Part shown: in pieces, positions 25,201 to 33,126 of the stretch | How the letters are laid out: every line of letters begins with the position of its first letter | Position numbering within the stretch: position 1 is the first letter of the stretch | Source of the DNA: Pseudomonas lini | Lineage (GTDB): Bacteria > Pseudomonadota > Gammaproteobacteria > Pseudomonadales > Pseudomonadaceae | NCBI RefSeq assembly: GCF_030812475.1 | Contig: NZ_JAUSSR010000023.1 | Coordinates: 1-55,977 of the forward strand | Direction of reading: 5' to 3' | DNA length: 55,977 nt | Position numbers and translations under genes: made by a program | The notes under the pieces: model-generated | Seen by the model: only the letters and a program-made list of their open reading frames with translations | Database searches by the model: none | What the model was told of the DNA's origin: nothing

Positions 25201-25875
25201 ATGAGCCAGACCCTGCTCGAACAAAGCCTCGGCCAACTGGCCTGCGACATTCCCGGCGCCACCCGGATCTTTCACAGCTTCAAACTGGACTTCTGTTGCG
25301 GCGGGCATAAAAGCCTGCGCGAAGCCGCACTCGGCAAGGATCTCGATCCGCTGCTGATCGCCGATGCCCTGCACGACCTGCAAGACGCCGGCGAGACCCA
25401 GCACGACTGGCGCAACGAACCGTCGCAGGCATTGATCGCCCATCTCCTGGCGCGCTACCACGCCCGTCACCGCGAGCAACTGCCGGAACTGATCCGCCTG
25501 GCTCGCCGCGTCGAGCAAGTGCATGGCGCCCGCAGCAGCTGCCCCAATGGCCTGGCCGATTTGCTCACCGACATGCAACAGGAACTCGAAGGCCACATGC
25601 TCAAGGAAGAGCAAGTGCTGTTCCCGATGCTGCAACAAGGCATCGGCCTTCAGGCTGCGCCGCCGATCCAGGTGCTGCGCTTCGAACATGATCAACATGG
25701 CCAGGCGCTAGATCAGGTGCTGCTTTTGACCAACCACATCATTCCACCGGCCGATGCCTGCAACACCTGGCGCGCACTCTATCGCGGGCTGCTGGAGTTC
25801 AAGGACGACCTGATGCAACACATCCATCTGGAAAACAACGTGCTGTTCATCAACGCCCTCAAACCCCGTCATTGA
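25201..25875 (+). CDS. dnrN: Iron-sulfur cluster repair di-iron protein DnrN (RIC/YtfE/ScdA family)
   Basis: This di-iron hemerythrin-like protein repairs Fe-S clusters damaged by NO. The 224-residue protein has the N-terminal ScdA domain (FKLDFCCGGHKSL) and hemerythrin-type ligands (ARYHARHREQL; EGHMLKEEQVLFP; FEHDQHGQ; HIHLENNVLF). It sits opposite norR with a NorR/sigma-54 promoter. The name follows P. stutzeri dnrN. Confidence 0.93.
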   Translation: MSQTLLEQSLGQLACDIPGATRIFHSFKLDFCCGGHKSLREAALGKDLDPLLIADALHDLQDAGETQHDWRNEPSQALIAHLLARYHARHREQLPELIRLARRVEQVHGARSSCPNGLADLLTDMQQELEGHMLKEEQVLFPMLQQGIGLQAAPPIQVLRFEHDQHGQALDQVLLLTNHIIPPADACNTWRALYRGLLEFKDDLMQHIHLENNVLFINALKPRH

Positions 25876-25896
25876 TCGTCAACCCGTAACGCCACC

Positions 25897-26037
25897 TTCG
25901 CGAGCAAGCTCGCTCCCACATTGGAATACCGTCCCCTGTAGGAGCGAGCTTGCTCGCGATGGACTAAAGAGCGCCGCGTTTAACCAGTAAACACGCGTTA
26001 TCGTTGACGACCATCGCGAGCAAGCTCGCTCCTACAG
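25897..26037. repeat. REP single plus REPIN between dnrN and the nnrS operon
   Basis: A single REP (GCGAGCAAGCTCGCTCCCAC) lies at about 25900-25920, followed by an inverted pair from 25932 to 26037 (CCCCTGTAGGAGCGAGCTTG ... AAGCTCGCTCCTACAG). It separates two convergent genes and may act as a transcript end. Confidence 0.9.
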
Positions 26038-26068
26038 TATGAACTGACCCACACGTCTTCCAACGTGA

Positions 26069-26506
26069 TCAGCCGTGCCAATAGAACATCGCCTTGGCCA
26101 GGATCACGATCATCACCATGTGCCCGAGAATGCTGCGGCGAATCCGGCTCGCGCGGCTAGCAGTCAGCCGCCCGCTTTTCAGCCAGTACGCCAGCAACAG
26201 GTAATGCCCGATGATGCTCAGGGCCAACACGATCTTCAGGCTCAGCAAGGTGCCAAAACTGCTGGCCAGTGGCTGGCTCAACACACCGCGATGCTGCCAG
26301 GCCAGCGCAATACCGGCGCCATACAACAGCACCACCACGCCGTGCAGCACCTTGCGCGAGCGCACCGCAATCGCCTGGTCCGCCGTCGATTGCGCGGTCT
26401 CGGTCAACTGCTCCCGGGCTCGATGCCAGATCACTACCTCGAAAAACAGCGTGCCGATGAAGGCGATGGCTGCCAGCAAATGCGTGACAAGTAAAAAGGG
26501 ATACAT
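26069..26506 (-). CDS. Small four-helix membrane protein encoded with nnrS
   Basis: The 145-residue product (start MYPFLLVTHLLAAIAF) has four predicted membrane spans, with His in helix 1 (THLL), EVVIWH at the end of span 1, and GHYLLLAYW later. This resembles CopD-like or heme-b membrane proteins, but I cannot assign a family surely. It follows nnrS by 28 bp on the same strand and probably shares its NorR/sigma-54 promoter. ATG 26506 is chosen; the longer frame overlaps nnrS. Confidence 0.75.
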   Translation of the reverse strand: MYPFLLVTHLLAAIAFIGTLFFEVVIWHRAREQLTETAQSTADQAIAVRSRKVLHGVVVLLYGAGIALAWQHRGVLSQPLASSFGTLLSLKIVLALSIIGHYLLLAYWLKSGRLTASRASRIRRSILGHMVMIVILAKAMFYWHG

Positions 26507-26534
26507 CAGCGGCCGCCTCCATTCGTGTGCGGGC

Positions 26535-27725
26535 TCATCCCGGATGCCCATCGACCCGGCCCCGCAACAGCATCGGCCCATAGCGCCAGGCGTACAGCCC
26601 GAACGCCAGTGCCCAGCACAGGCCGGCCAGCCACAACGCGGGCAATGGCAGGAACAGGACCAATACCACCCGACTCAGACACGCCAGGTTGAGCAGGATA
26701 AACGCCAGGGTCATGCCCGACGGCGGATCAAGCGGCCGGCCGGTGTGCCCGAGACTGACCCGTGCGATCATCGCCAGCACCAGGCCGCCCATGGCGCCGA
26801 TGGTCAGGCAATGCACCGCCAGGCTCGCATTGATCGGTACGCCAAAATGCCACAGCGCCATCCCCAGACAGGCCACCGCCAACCAGGCATAAGCCAGGTA
26901 CAACGACCACAGCAACGGCACGCGCCAGAGTGCGCGATCATGCCAGCGCACCAGCCGCACCAGATGCCCGGCGGCCAACGCCGCAAACAACAGACCCACC
27001 CACAGAGTGGGCTCAAGCGCAGGTCCAGCGGCATATAACAACGCCACGAGGGGCGAACCGATCAGCAGCAGCCAATCCAGCCACGGCCAAGGGGTAACCC
27101 CTTCAACCTTGCCGAGGCCGCGCTGAATGAAGAACGGAATCACACGCCCGCCGATCAAGCCCATCATCGCTGCCACCAGCCAAAGACCGGTCAGCACGCC
27201 TTGGCGCTGCCAGCCTTCATGACCTTCGAGCAGGCCGTACAGGGACAAGCCATCGGCCGCCGCCAATAACAGCAGCACCACCGCAATCGGGTAGTTACGT
27301 TTCTGCCGGACCTTCCACAGGGTGAACCCCATGAGCCCGGCCACCGCCAGCGGAAATGCCAACTCCAGCACCGCCAGCAGCGGCCACGGTGCGTTGCCCA
27401 GCCACGCCACGCGCCCCGACAACCACAACAGCGCCAGCGCCGCCAACGGTGCGCCGCTGATGCCGGGGCGACCGGTCCAGGTCTGCACGGCCGTCAGCAG
27501 AAAGCCGGCGATAATCGCCAGGCCGAAACCGAACAGCAGTTCATGTCGATGCCAGCCCAGCCACCCCCCAGCCGGCTGCCAGTCGGCGATCGAGCCGCTG
27601 AAAGCGGCCAGCCACAGCGGAATGGCGAGCACGGCCAACAGGCAGCCAGCGAGGAAAAATGGCCGAAAAGCCAGTCGTAACAACGGCGCGATGGCCATCG
27701 CTTTGCGGCGGTCAAGCACCTGCAT
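26535..27725 (-). CDS. nnrS: NnrS heme/copper membrane protein
   Basis: NnrS is a 12-span membrane protein that binds heme and copper and lowers nitrosative stress. The 396-residue protein begins LLRLAFRPFFLAG, a family signature, and contains WHRHELLFGFG and HCLTIGAMGGLVLAMIARVSLGHTGR, both typical His-containing segments. SD GAGGAGAG precedes ATG 27725. Upstream lie a sigma-54 promoter (27839-27854) and the triple NorR site (27911-27967). Confidence 0.93.
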   Translation of the reverse strand: MQVLDRRKAMAIAPLLRLAFRPFFLAGCLLAVLAIPLWLAAFSGSIADWQPAGGWLGWHRHELLFGFGLAIIAGFLLTAVQTWTGRPGISGAPLAALALLWLSGRVAWLGNAPWPLLAVLELAFPLAVAGLMGFTLWKVRQKRNYPIAVVLLLLAAADGLSLYGLLEGHEGWQRQGVLTGLWLVAAMMGLIGGRVIPFFIQRGLGKVEGVTPWPWLDWLLLIGSPLVALLYAAGPALEPTLWVGLLFAALAAGHLVRLVRWHDRALWRVPLLWSLYLAYAWLAVACLGMALWHFGVPINASLAVHCLTIGAMGGLVLAMIARVSLGHTGRPLDPPSGMTLAFILLNLACLSRVVLVLFLPLPALWLAGLCWALAFGLYAWRYGPMLLRGRVDGHPG

Positions 27726-27838
27726 AAAGTCTCTCCTCTGCCTTGTTGCCCACCTGGCGCCGACCTGTGCGCGCCGAGGTCAATCAGGCTGCAATCATCG
27801 GGTATCGCCGATTCATTGCAGTTGTCGCAGATCAAGTG

Positions 27839-27854
27839 TGCAAGGGGCGTGCCC
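27839..27854 (-). promoter_or_regulatory. Sigma-54 promoter of nnrS
   Basis: Read on the minus strand this is GGGCACGCCCCTTGCA, an almost perfect -24/-12 element. It lies 57 nt from the nearest NorR site and 113 nt before the nnrS ATG. Confidence 0.8.
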
Positions 27855-27910
27855 CCCGCACCGATCCTTGCCAAGCCGGGCCCATTGACCAAAGCAGTGA
27901 TTAGAACCAG

Positions 27911-27967
27911 GGTAAAAATGACCATCAAATGGTGTTAATTACCCTATAGCTTAGGGTCTTTTTGACC
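27911..27967. promoter_or_regulatory. Triple NorR site between nnrS and the 29-codon ORF/dnr
   Basis: Perfect GGT-N7-ACC motifs lie at 27911-27923, 27931-27943 and 27955-27967. The span is 57 bp, the same as in the norR/dnrN region. Sigma-54 elements lie on both sides, so it looks bidirectional. Confidence 0.85.
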
Positions 27968-28007
27968 CTGCTCCTCAGCCGCCTCAATAAACAAGGGCTT
28001 GCGCGTA

Positions 28008-28023
28008 TGGCCCGCGTCTTGCT
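28008..28023 (+). promoter_or_regulatory. Sigma-54 promoter facing the 29-codon ORF and dnr
   Basis: TGGCCCGCGTCTTGCT has GG and GC at the -24/-12 spacing. It begins 41 nt after the last NorR site, exactly the distance found at dnrN, and about 40 nt before the small ORF. Confidence 0.7.
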
Positions 28024-28064
28024 CAAGCCTTTGCAAATCAAAGAAACCTCCCCCAGGAGTCGTC

Positions 28065-28154
28065 ATGAAAAAAGTCATCCAGCCCTTGGCCTGGTTTGTG
28101 GTGTTGACCTCGGTCCTGGCGCTGGCCAGCGGCGTATCCCTTGGCCTCGTCTGA
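28065..28154 (+). CDS. 29-residue putative membrane peptide upstream of dnr
   Basis: ATG GAGed by SD AGGAG (28056-28060) opens a frame coding MKKVIQPLAWFVV... ending SGVSLGLV, with a short Lys-bearing N-terminus and one hydrophobic helix of about 22 residues. I recognise no family. It lies between a NorR-type sigma-54 promoter and dnr, 39 bp before the dnr ATG, so it probably shares a transcript with dnr and dnrP. It could be a small membrane protein, a cleaved leader, or a translated leader for dnr. Confidence 0.6.
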   Translation: MKKVIQPLAWFVVLTSVLALASGVSLGLV

Positions 28155-28193
28155 CTTGATTGCCCTCCTCTTCATTTCTCAGGATGAATTCCC

Positions 28194-28877
28194 ATGGTGC
28201 TTCACCGCGTCCATCACCAGATTCTGCGCAGTCATCATCTGTTCGAGCCGTTGAACGAAGAACAGCTGGATGAATTGATGAGTACCAGCCACTTGCTGAG
28301 CATCGACAAGGGCGAACCGCTGTTTCGTCAGGGTGAGCCGGCAGACTCGTTTTACTTCGTGATCGCCGGGGCGGTGAAGATCTACCGCCTGACGCCCGAT
28401 GGTCAGGAGAAGGTGTTCGAGGTCATCGGCGATCGGCAAACCTTTGCCGAGGCAATGATGCTGATGGACACCCCGAATTATGTCGCCTCGGCCGAAGCGA
28501 TCTGCCCCACCCAGCTGTACCGGTTATCCAACAACACCTACATGCGCCTGCTGCAAAGCAACAGCCGACTGACATTTGCGCTGCTGGGCAAGCTGTGTGT
28601 GCGTCTGCATCAACGGGTCAACGAAATCGAAACCCTGTCGCTGAAAAACGCCACCCACCGGGTGGTGCGTTACCTGCTGACGCAGCTGGTGCGCCAGCAA
28701 ACCGTCAACAGCCAGTTCGAATTGCCGATGGCCAAGCAGTTGATTGCCGGGCATTTGTCGATCCAGCCGGAAACCTTTTCGCGGATCATCCGCCGCCTGA
28801 TCGATGAAAACATCATCACCCAGGACGGCCGCCAGATCGCCATTCTCGACCGCCTGCGCCTGGAACAGTTCGAGTGA
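28194..28877 (+). CDS. dnr: Dnr, NO-responsive Crp/Fnr-family regulator
   Basis: Dnr activates nir, nor and nos promoters in response to NO through a bound heme. The 227-residue protein begins MVLHRVHHQILRSHHLFEPL, close to P. aeruginosa Dnr. It has the sensor beta-roll (to about 130), a dimer helix and the HTH with recognition helix IQPETFSRIIRRL. There is no Fe-S cysteine set. No Anr/Dnr box is seen in the 240 bp upstream; the visible promoter is NorR/sigma-54. dnrP follows directly. Confidence 0.95.
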   Translation: MVLHRVHHQILRSHHLFEPLNEEQLDELMSTSHLLSIDKGEPLFRQGEPADSFYFVIAGAVKIYRLTPDGQEKVFEVIGDRQTFAEAMMLMDTPNYVASAEAICPTQLYRLSNNTYMRLLQSNSRLTFALLGKLCVRLHQRVNEIETLSLKNATHRVVRYLLTQLVRQQTVNSQFELPMAKQLIAGHLSIQPETFSRIIRRLIDENIITQDGRQIAILDRLRLEQFE

Positions 28878-28882
28878 GTGAC

Positions 28883-29074
28883 ATGCCCGTCTGCCTGTAT
28901 TGCCAACACGCCAACCCCTCTGGAGAATCCGAATGCCGCCAATGCGGCATGCCCCTGCCGGCACTGGCCGGACGCGCCGCGGAACGCCGGCAGCGCCGGT
29001 TCATGTGGTTTTGCGTGGGCCTGACGATTTTCTGCGTGACGATGTTTTTCTGGCTGCCACGCAGCACCGGCTGA
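28883..29074 (+). CDS. dnrP: DnrP-like small zinc-ribbon membrane protein
   Basis: The 63-residue protein has a zinc ribbon (CLYCQ...CRQCGMP, two CxxC pairs) followed by basic residues and one C-terminal membrane helix (FMWFCVGLTIFCVTMFFWLP). A GTG at 28874 overlapping the dnr stop is another possible start. It is known as DnrP next to dnr in pseudomonads; the function is not established. It is transcribed with dnr and convergent with norD. Confidence 0.85.
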   Translation: MPVCLYCQHANPSGESECRQCGMPLPALAGRAAERRQRRFMWFCVGLTIFCVTMFFWLPRSTG

Positions 29075-29097
29075 TGCCGCGTTGCTCAAGCCGGGGC

Positions 29098-30939
29098 TCA
29101 AGGCTGGGTGAGCTGGCGGTACAACTGCGGCAAGCGCAGGGGTAACTGTTCCGGTTGGCGAATCAAGGTAAAGCCATTGGCGCCGAACATGTAGGGCAGG
29201 TAATCCCCGGCTTCGCGATCAATCGTGATACAGAACGGCGTCAAACCCTGACGCCGCGCTTCCAGCACCGCCTCGCGGGTATCCTCGACACCGTAGCGAC
29301 CCTCGTATAAATCCAGATCATTCGGTTTGCCATCGGTCAGCAGCAACAACAGTTTGCTGCGGCGCTTGCTCTTGCCCAGCAGTTGCGTGGCCTGACGTAT
29401 GGCCGCGCCCATGCGCGTGTAGTAACCCGGCTTGAGCCCCTGGATGCGGCCGCGGGTGTTGTCGCCGTAACGCTGGGTGAAGGACTTGAGTTCCTGCATC
29501 CGCACCTGGTGGCGGCGCAGCGAGGAAAACCCGTACAGGGCAAAATCATCACCCAGCACCGACAGGGTTTCGCCGAACAGCAGCAGGCTGTCGCGGATCA
29601 CATCGATCACCCGATGCTCATCGTTCAGGTGCGCGTCGGTCGACATCGAGACGTCGGCCAGCAACAGGCACGCCAGGTCGCGGCGAGTCTGGCGTTGCTC
29701 CATGAACAGTCCGCGTTCGGCACACTGGCCATGCTCGCGCTCGACGTGGAAATCCAGCCAGGCTTGCATGTCCAGTTCCGAGCCCTGGGGTTGTTGGCGT
29801 AACCACTGGCGGTCATTGCGCAGATGCTCGAACTGACGCCGCAAACGATGCGCCGAAGCCTTGAGCCGTGGCGGCAGTGGCTGCGCCTCACAGTCGCGGG
29901 GCACCATCATTTGCAGGTTGACGAAGGCGTCCTGCATCTGCTGTTTGCGATAGTCCCATTCCGGCAACTTGATGCCCTCACCCAAGGGAATGTCGTCGAC
30001 ATCCGCCGGCGGCAAATCCAGGTGCAACTTGAGGCCGCCGCCCTTGCGCAGACGGGTGCGCGACAGGCTCAACTCATCCAGATCTTCGGCGACCCTGGCG
30101 GCGTCCGGGTTTTCGCTGTCGTCCGACCAGCGATCGAGGTCCACGTGTTCGGTCCAGCTGAACAAATTCTCCAGGCGCACGATCAACAACCCGCCGTCGC
30201 GGGTGCCTTCATCGATGCGTTTGGCGCGTTTGCTTGCGCCTTTGTGCTCACCGGGAGGGGTCGTCAGTGATTCTTCCGACTCGTCACCGAGGTCGGCAGC
30301 CTGGGGGCTGGCGAGGTTTTGCGGCGGGTACAGCCACAGCGGCAGCGGCCAGGCCGCCCGTTCGCTGCGGGGAAAGTGTCCGACACTGCCGGGCTCGCGC
30401 AACGCCTGGCATAACGCCCGTTCCAGCGCGGCCTCGCCAGGGTTCAGCGTCGCCGGATCCGGGCGCAGTAACAAATGGGCGTCCACCAGACGCTTGTAAC
30501 GCACCCGCAATGCGGGATAACGCCGCAACAGCTGTTGCGTCCAGCGCTGATTGTCTTGTCCCCAGTGGCGCATGGGGCCGGACTGCGCCGCCAGCAAGGC
30601 GAGCCAGCGATAGAGCTCCTCGTTCAGTGCCGCTTCGGGAAACACCGCGAGGCTCGAAGGCAGCCGCAGGTTAGCCGCGTCGCACCACGCCAGCGGCACC
30701 TGCTTGCAGGTACCAGCGATCTGCTGCAGCACGTTACGCCGCAGCAACAGTTCGCGGTCGCTGGCGGCTTCGACGCCGATGCCATTGGCACCGCCCATGG
30801 CACGAAACAACAGTGCCAGCGGACGTTGCTGGCTGGCCAGTTCGACCCGTGCATCGGGGAAGTCCGGGCTGGCGCGCCGGGTGATGAAGCGATGCCAGAC
30901 ACTGCCGACCCACTCTTCCAGTTCGACGGTAAAGGCCAT
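29098..30939 (-). CDS. norD: NO reductase activation protein NorD (VWA domain)
   Basis: NorD works with the AAA+ protein NirQ/NorQ to mature NO reductase. The 613-residue protein has a C-terminal von Willebrand A domain: a degenerate MIDAS start (LLADVSMSTDAH), TRMGAAIRQATQLL, and LLLLTDGKPNDLD. The middle is acidic and variable (LGDESEESLTTPPGEHKGASKRAKR). It lies 77 bp after norB behind a likely terminator, so it may be made at a lower level than NorCB. Confidence 0.94.
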   Translation of the reverse strand: MAFTVELEEWVGSVWHRFITRRASPDFPDARVELASQQRPLALLFRAMGGANGIGVEAASDRELLLRRNVLQQIAGTCKQVPLAWCDAANLRLPSSLAVFPEAALNEELYRWLALLAAQSGPMRHWGQDNQRWTQQLLRRYPALRVRYKRLVDAHLLLRPDPATLNPGEAALERALCQALREPGSVGHFPRSERAAWPLPLWLYPPQNLASPQAADLGDESEESLTTPPGEHKGASKRAKRIDEGTRDGGLLIVRLENLFSWTEHVDLDRWSDDSENPDAARVAEDLDELSLSRTRLRKGGGLKLHLDLPPADVDDIPLGEGIKLPEWDYRKQQMQDAFVNLQMMVPRDCEAQPLPPRLKASAHRLRRQFEHLRNDRQWLRQQPQGSELDMQAWLDFHVEREHGQCAERGLFMEQRQTRRDLACLLLADVSMSTDAHLNDEHRVIDVIRDSLLLFGETLSVLGDDFALYGFSSLRRHQVRMQELKSFTQRYGDNTRGRIQGLKPGYYTRMGAAIRQATQLLGKSKRRSKLLLLLTDGKPNDLDLYEGRYGVEDTREAVLEARRQGLTPFCITIDREAGDYLPYMFGANGFTLIRQPEQLPLRLPQLYRQLTQP

Positions 30940-30960
30940 GGTTTTTTCCTCTGGACTCCA

Positions 30961-30992
30961 ATGTAAAACGGCCCGCTGTACCAGCCGGGCCG
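30961..30992 (-). terminator. Rho-independent terminator after norB
   Basis: On the minus strand the stem CGGCCCG/CGGGCCG (30992-30986 with 30975-30969, 10-base loop) is followed by TTTTACAT. It lies 25 bp past the norB stop and before norD. Confidence 0.65.
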
Positions 30993-31016
30993 CCCTCCTC
31001 TAGCGTGTTTCCCGAC

Positions 31017-32447
31017 TCACGAGCGCACGGCGCAGGCGCTCGCATCGGCGATCGTCAAAGGCACACGCCGCTTGAAGCTGAACAGGTAGCAGACCAGCCC
31101 TGCGAAGAACCCGAGACCGGCGCCCAGACGGGCCCAGAACAGCACTTGCAGATGATCGACGGTGGCCATGAACGGCAACGCCACCCCATCGACCGGCCAG
31201 CGTTGCAGGTAGATCTGCACGGCACCGGCGGCGGTGAGCAACAGCGTGATCATCACCATCGACAGGGTCATCAACCAGAAGCCCCAGATCTCCAGTTGCT
31301 GCGAACGCTCGTCCGCTGCCTCGCCCAGTCCGCGCAGTTTCGGCATGGCGTAGCTGATCAAGGTCATCACGATCATCGCGTAGGCACCGTAGAAGGCCAG
31401 GTGACCGTGAGCGGCCGTCAACTGCGAACCATGGGTGTAGAAGTTGACCGGTGCCAGGGTATGCAGGAAGCCCCAGACGCCAGCGCCGAAGAACGCGGTG
31501 ACCGTGGTGCCCTTGGCCCACAGCGTGGCCGCGCGGTTCGGGTGGTCCCGACGCCGGTTCTTGACCATGGTGAAGGCGAATACCACCATCGCCAGGAACG
31601 GCAGCGGTTCGAGCGCGGAGAAGATCGAGCCGACCCACAGCCAGACCTCGGGTGCACCGATCCAGAAGAAGTGGTGACCGGTACCGATGATCCCCGTTAT
31701 CAGCGCCATGGCGATGATCACGTACAGCCATTTCTCCACGACCTCGCGGTCCACGCCGGTGATCTTGATCAGTACGAAGGCCAGCATCGACCCCATGATC
31801 AGTTCCCACACGCCTTCAACCCAAAGATGCACCACCCACCACCAGTAGAACTTGTCGCGGGCCAGGTTGCCGGGGTTGTAGAAGGAGAACAGGAAGAACA
31901 CCGCGAGCCCGATCAGCCCGGTCATCATCACCATGCTGACGGTGGTCTTGCGACCTTTGAGCAGGGTCATGCCGATGTTGTAGAGGAAGCCCAGGCACAC
32001 CACCACAATCCCCATCTTGGCGATGGTCGGCTGCTCAAGGAACTCCCGGCCCATGGTCGGCAGCAGCTCATTGTGGGTCAGTTTGGCCAGGCCGGCATAA
32101 GGCACCAGCAGATAGCCGAGGATCGTCAGCACGCCAGCAGCGGCGAATACCCAGAACAGAATGATCGCCAGTTTCGGACTGTGCAGTTCGCGGTCGGCCT
32201 CTTCCGGAATCAGGTAGTAGGCAGCCCCCATGAAGCCGAACAATATCCAGACGATCAGCAGGTTGGTGTGAACCATCCGCGCCACGTTGAACGGGATGAT
32301 CGGGAACAGAAAGTCCCCTACCACGTATTGCAGGCCCATGATCAAGCCGAACAGTATCTGACCGAGAAACAGCATCAGGGCAAACACGAAGTAAGGTTTG
32401 GCCACGGCTTGCGAGGCGAATTTCAGATGCGGATTAGCAATGCTCAT
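31017..32447 (-). CDS. norB: Nitric oxide reductase large subunit NorB
   Basis: NorB reduces 2 NO to N2O in the membrane at a heme b3/non-heme FeB centre. The 476-residue protein has about 12 spans and the conserved ligand helices (NLLIVWILFGFMGAAYY; VVHLWVEGVWELIMGS; TGIIGTGHHFFWIG; AHGHLAFYGAYAMIV), with the HH pair and the Glu residues near FeB. It lies 3 bp after norC in one operon. Confidence 0.97.
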   Translation of the reverse strand: MSIANPHLKFASQAVAKPYFVFALMLFLGQILFGLIMGLQYVVGDFLFPIIPFNVARMVHTNLLIVWILFGFMGAAYYLIPEEADRELHSPKLAIILFWVFAAAGVLTILGYLLVPYAGLAKLTHNELLPTMGREFLEQPTIAKMGIVVVCLGFLYNIGMTLLKGRKTTVSMVMMTGLIGLAVFFLFSFYNPGNLARDKFYWWWVVHLWVEGVWELIMGSMLAFVLIKITGVDREVVEKWLYVIIAMALITGIIGTGHHFFWIGAPEVWLWVGSIFSALEPLPFLAMVVFAFTMVKNRRRDHPNRAATLWAKGTTVTAFFGAGVWGFLHTLAPVNFYTHGSQLTAAHGHLAFYGAYAMIVMTLISYAMPKLRGLGEAADERSQQLEIWGFWLMTLSMVMITLLLTAAGAVQIYLQRWPVDGVALPFMATVDHLQVLFWARLGAGLGFFAGLVCYLFSFKRRVPLTIADASACAVRS

Positions 32448-32450
32448 CGC

Positions 32451-32891
32451 TTAGCCCTCCTTGTTTGGCGGCCAGCCATTGGTGTTGATGTTCGAGGTCC
32501 ACTTGAGGAACTCGGCGATGTCATCCACCTCCTGGTCACTCAACTTGAACTGCGGCATCGCGCGTCGGCCGGGTACGCCCAGTGGCTGCATTTTCATCCA
32601 GGCATGCAGGAAGGGTTTGAAACCCGCCTCGCCGCCACGCCGCTTGAACACGTTGCCCAGCTCCGGCGCGAAATAGGCGCCCTCGCCCAGCAGCGTGTGG
32701 CAGCCGATGCAATTGTTTTGCTCCCAGACCAACTTGCCGCGTTCCACTGATTCGGTTAATAGCGCCTCGTTGCTGCGCTCTGGAAAGGTCTGTTCCGTGT
32801 GATAGGTCAAGGCCAGGAATATCAGGAAGAAGAACACGCTTCCCCCGAAATAGATGTTCCTGGCCATGCCTTTGGTGAAGGTCTCTGACAT
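32451..32891 (-). CDS. norC: Nitric oxide reductase cytochrome c subunit NorC
   Basis: NorC is a membrane-anchored c-type cytochrome that passes electrons to NorB. The 146-residue product has one N-terminal helix (NIYFGGSVFFFLIFLALTY) and the heme motif C61-IG-C64-H65, with the Met ligand in the PLGVPGRRAMPQF region. ATG 32891 (MSETFTKG) is used; the frame upstream runs into REP sequence. A perfect Dnr box lies 58 bp upstream. Confidence 0.96.
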   Translation of the reverse strand: MSETFTKGMARNIYFGGSVFFFLIFLALTYHTEQTFPERSNEALLTESVERGKLVWEQNNCIGCHTLLGEGAYFAPELGNVFKRRGGEAGFKPFLHAWMKMQPLGVPGRRAMPQFKLSDQEVDDIAEFLKWTSNINTNGWPPNKEG

Positions 32892-32948
32892 GGTCGCTTC
32901 CTCTTTGCTTGGCGTGTCCATGATAGGAAGCAAAGGGTTGAAAGCTGC

Positions 32949-32962
32949 TTGATGACGATCAA
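32949..32962 (-). promoter_or_regulatory. Dnr box for norCB
   Basis: TTGATGACGATCAA is a perfect TTGAT-N4-ATCAA. Its centre predicts a transcription start near 32914, 23 bp before the norC ATG. Confidence 0.9.
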
Positions 32963-33011
32963 GAAAGGCAGATGGTTTTGGTCGGGTATAGATCGTATGC
33001 CTGATGGAGAT

Positions 33012-33114
33012 CCAATGTGGGAGCGAGCCTGCTCGCGAAAGCGGTGTGTCAGTCAACATGGATGTTTAATGTGACGGCCCCTTCGCCGGCAAGCCGGTCT
33101 CGCTCCCACATTGG
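33012..33114. repeat. REPIN between norC and norF
   Basis: The inverted pair CCAATGTGGGAGCGAGCCTG ... CGGTCTCGCTCCCACATTGG carries the loop sequence TCAACATGGATGT. It separates the norCB promoter from the upstream nirQ-norEF genes. Confidence 0.9.
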
Positions 33115-33126
33115 AGATGTATTTCT

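Noticed and set aside
28113..28130. TTGACCTCGGTCCT as an Anr/Dnr box before dnr
   Set aside because: The second half-site does not match (GTCCT for ATCAA), and it lies inside the 29-codon ORF.
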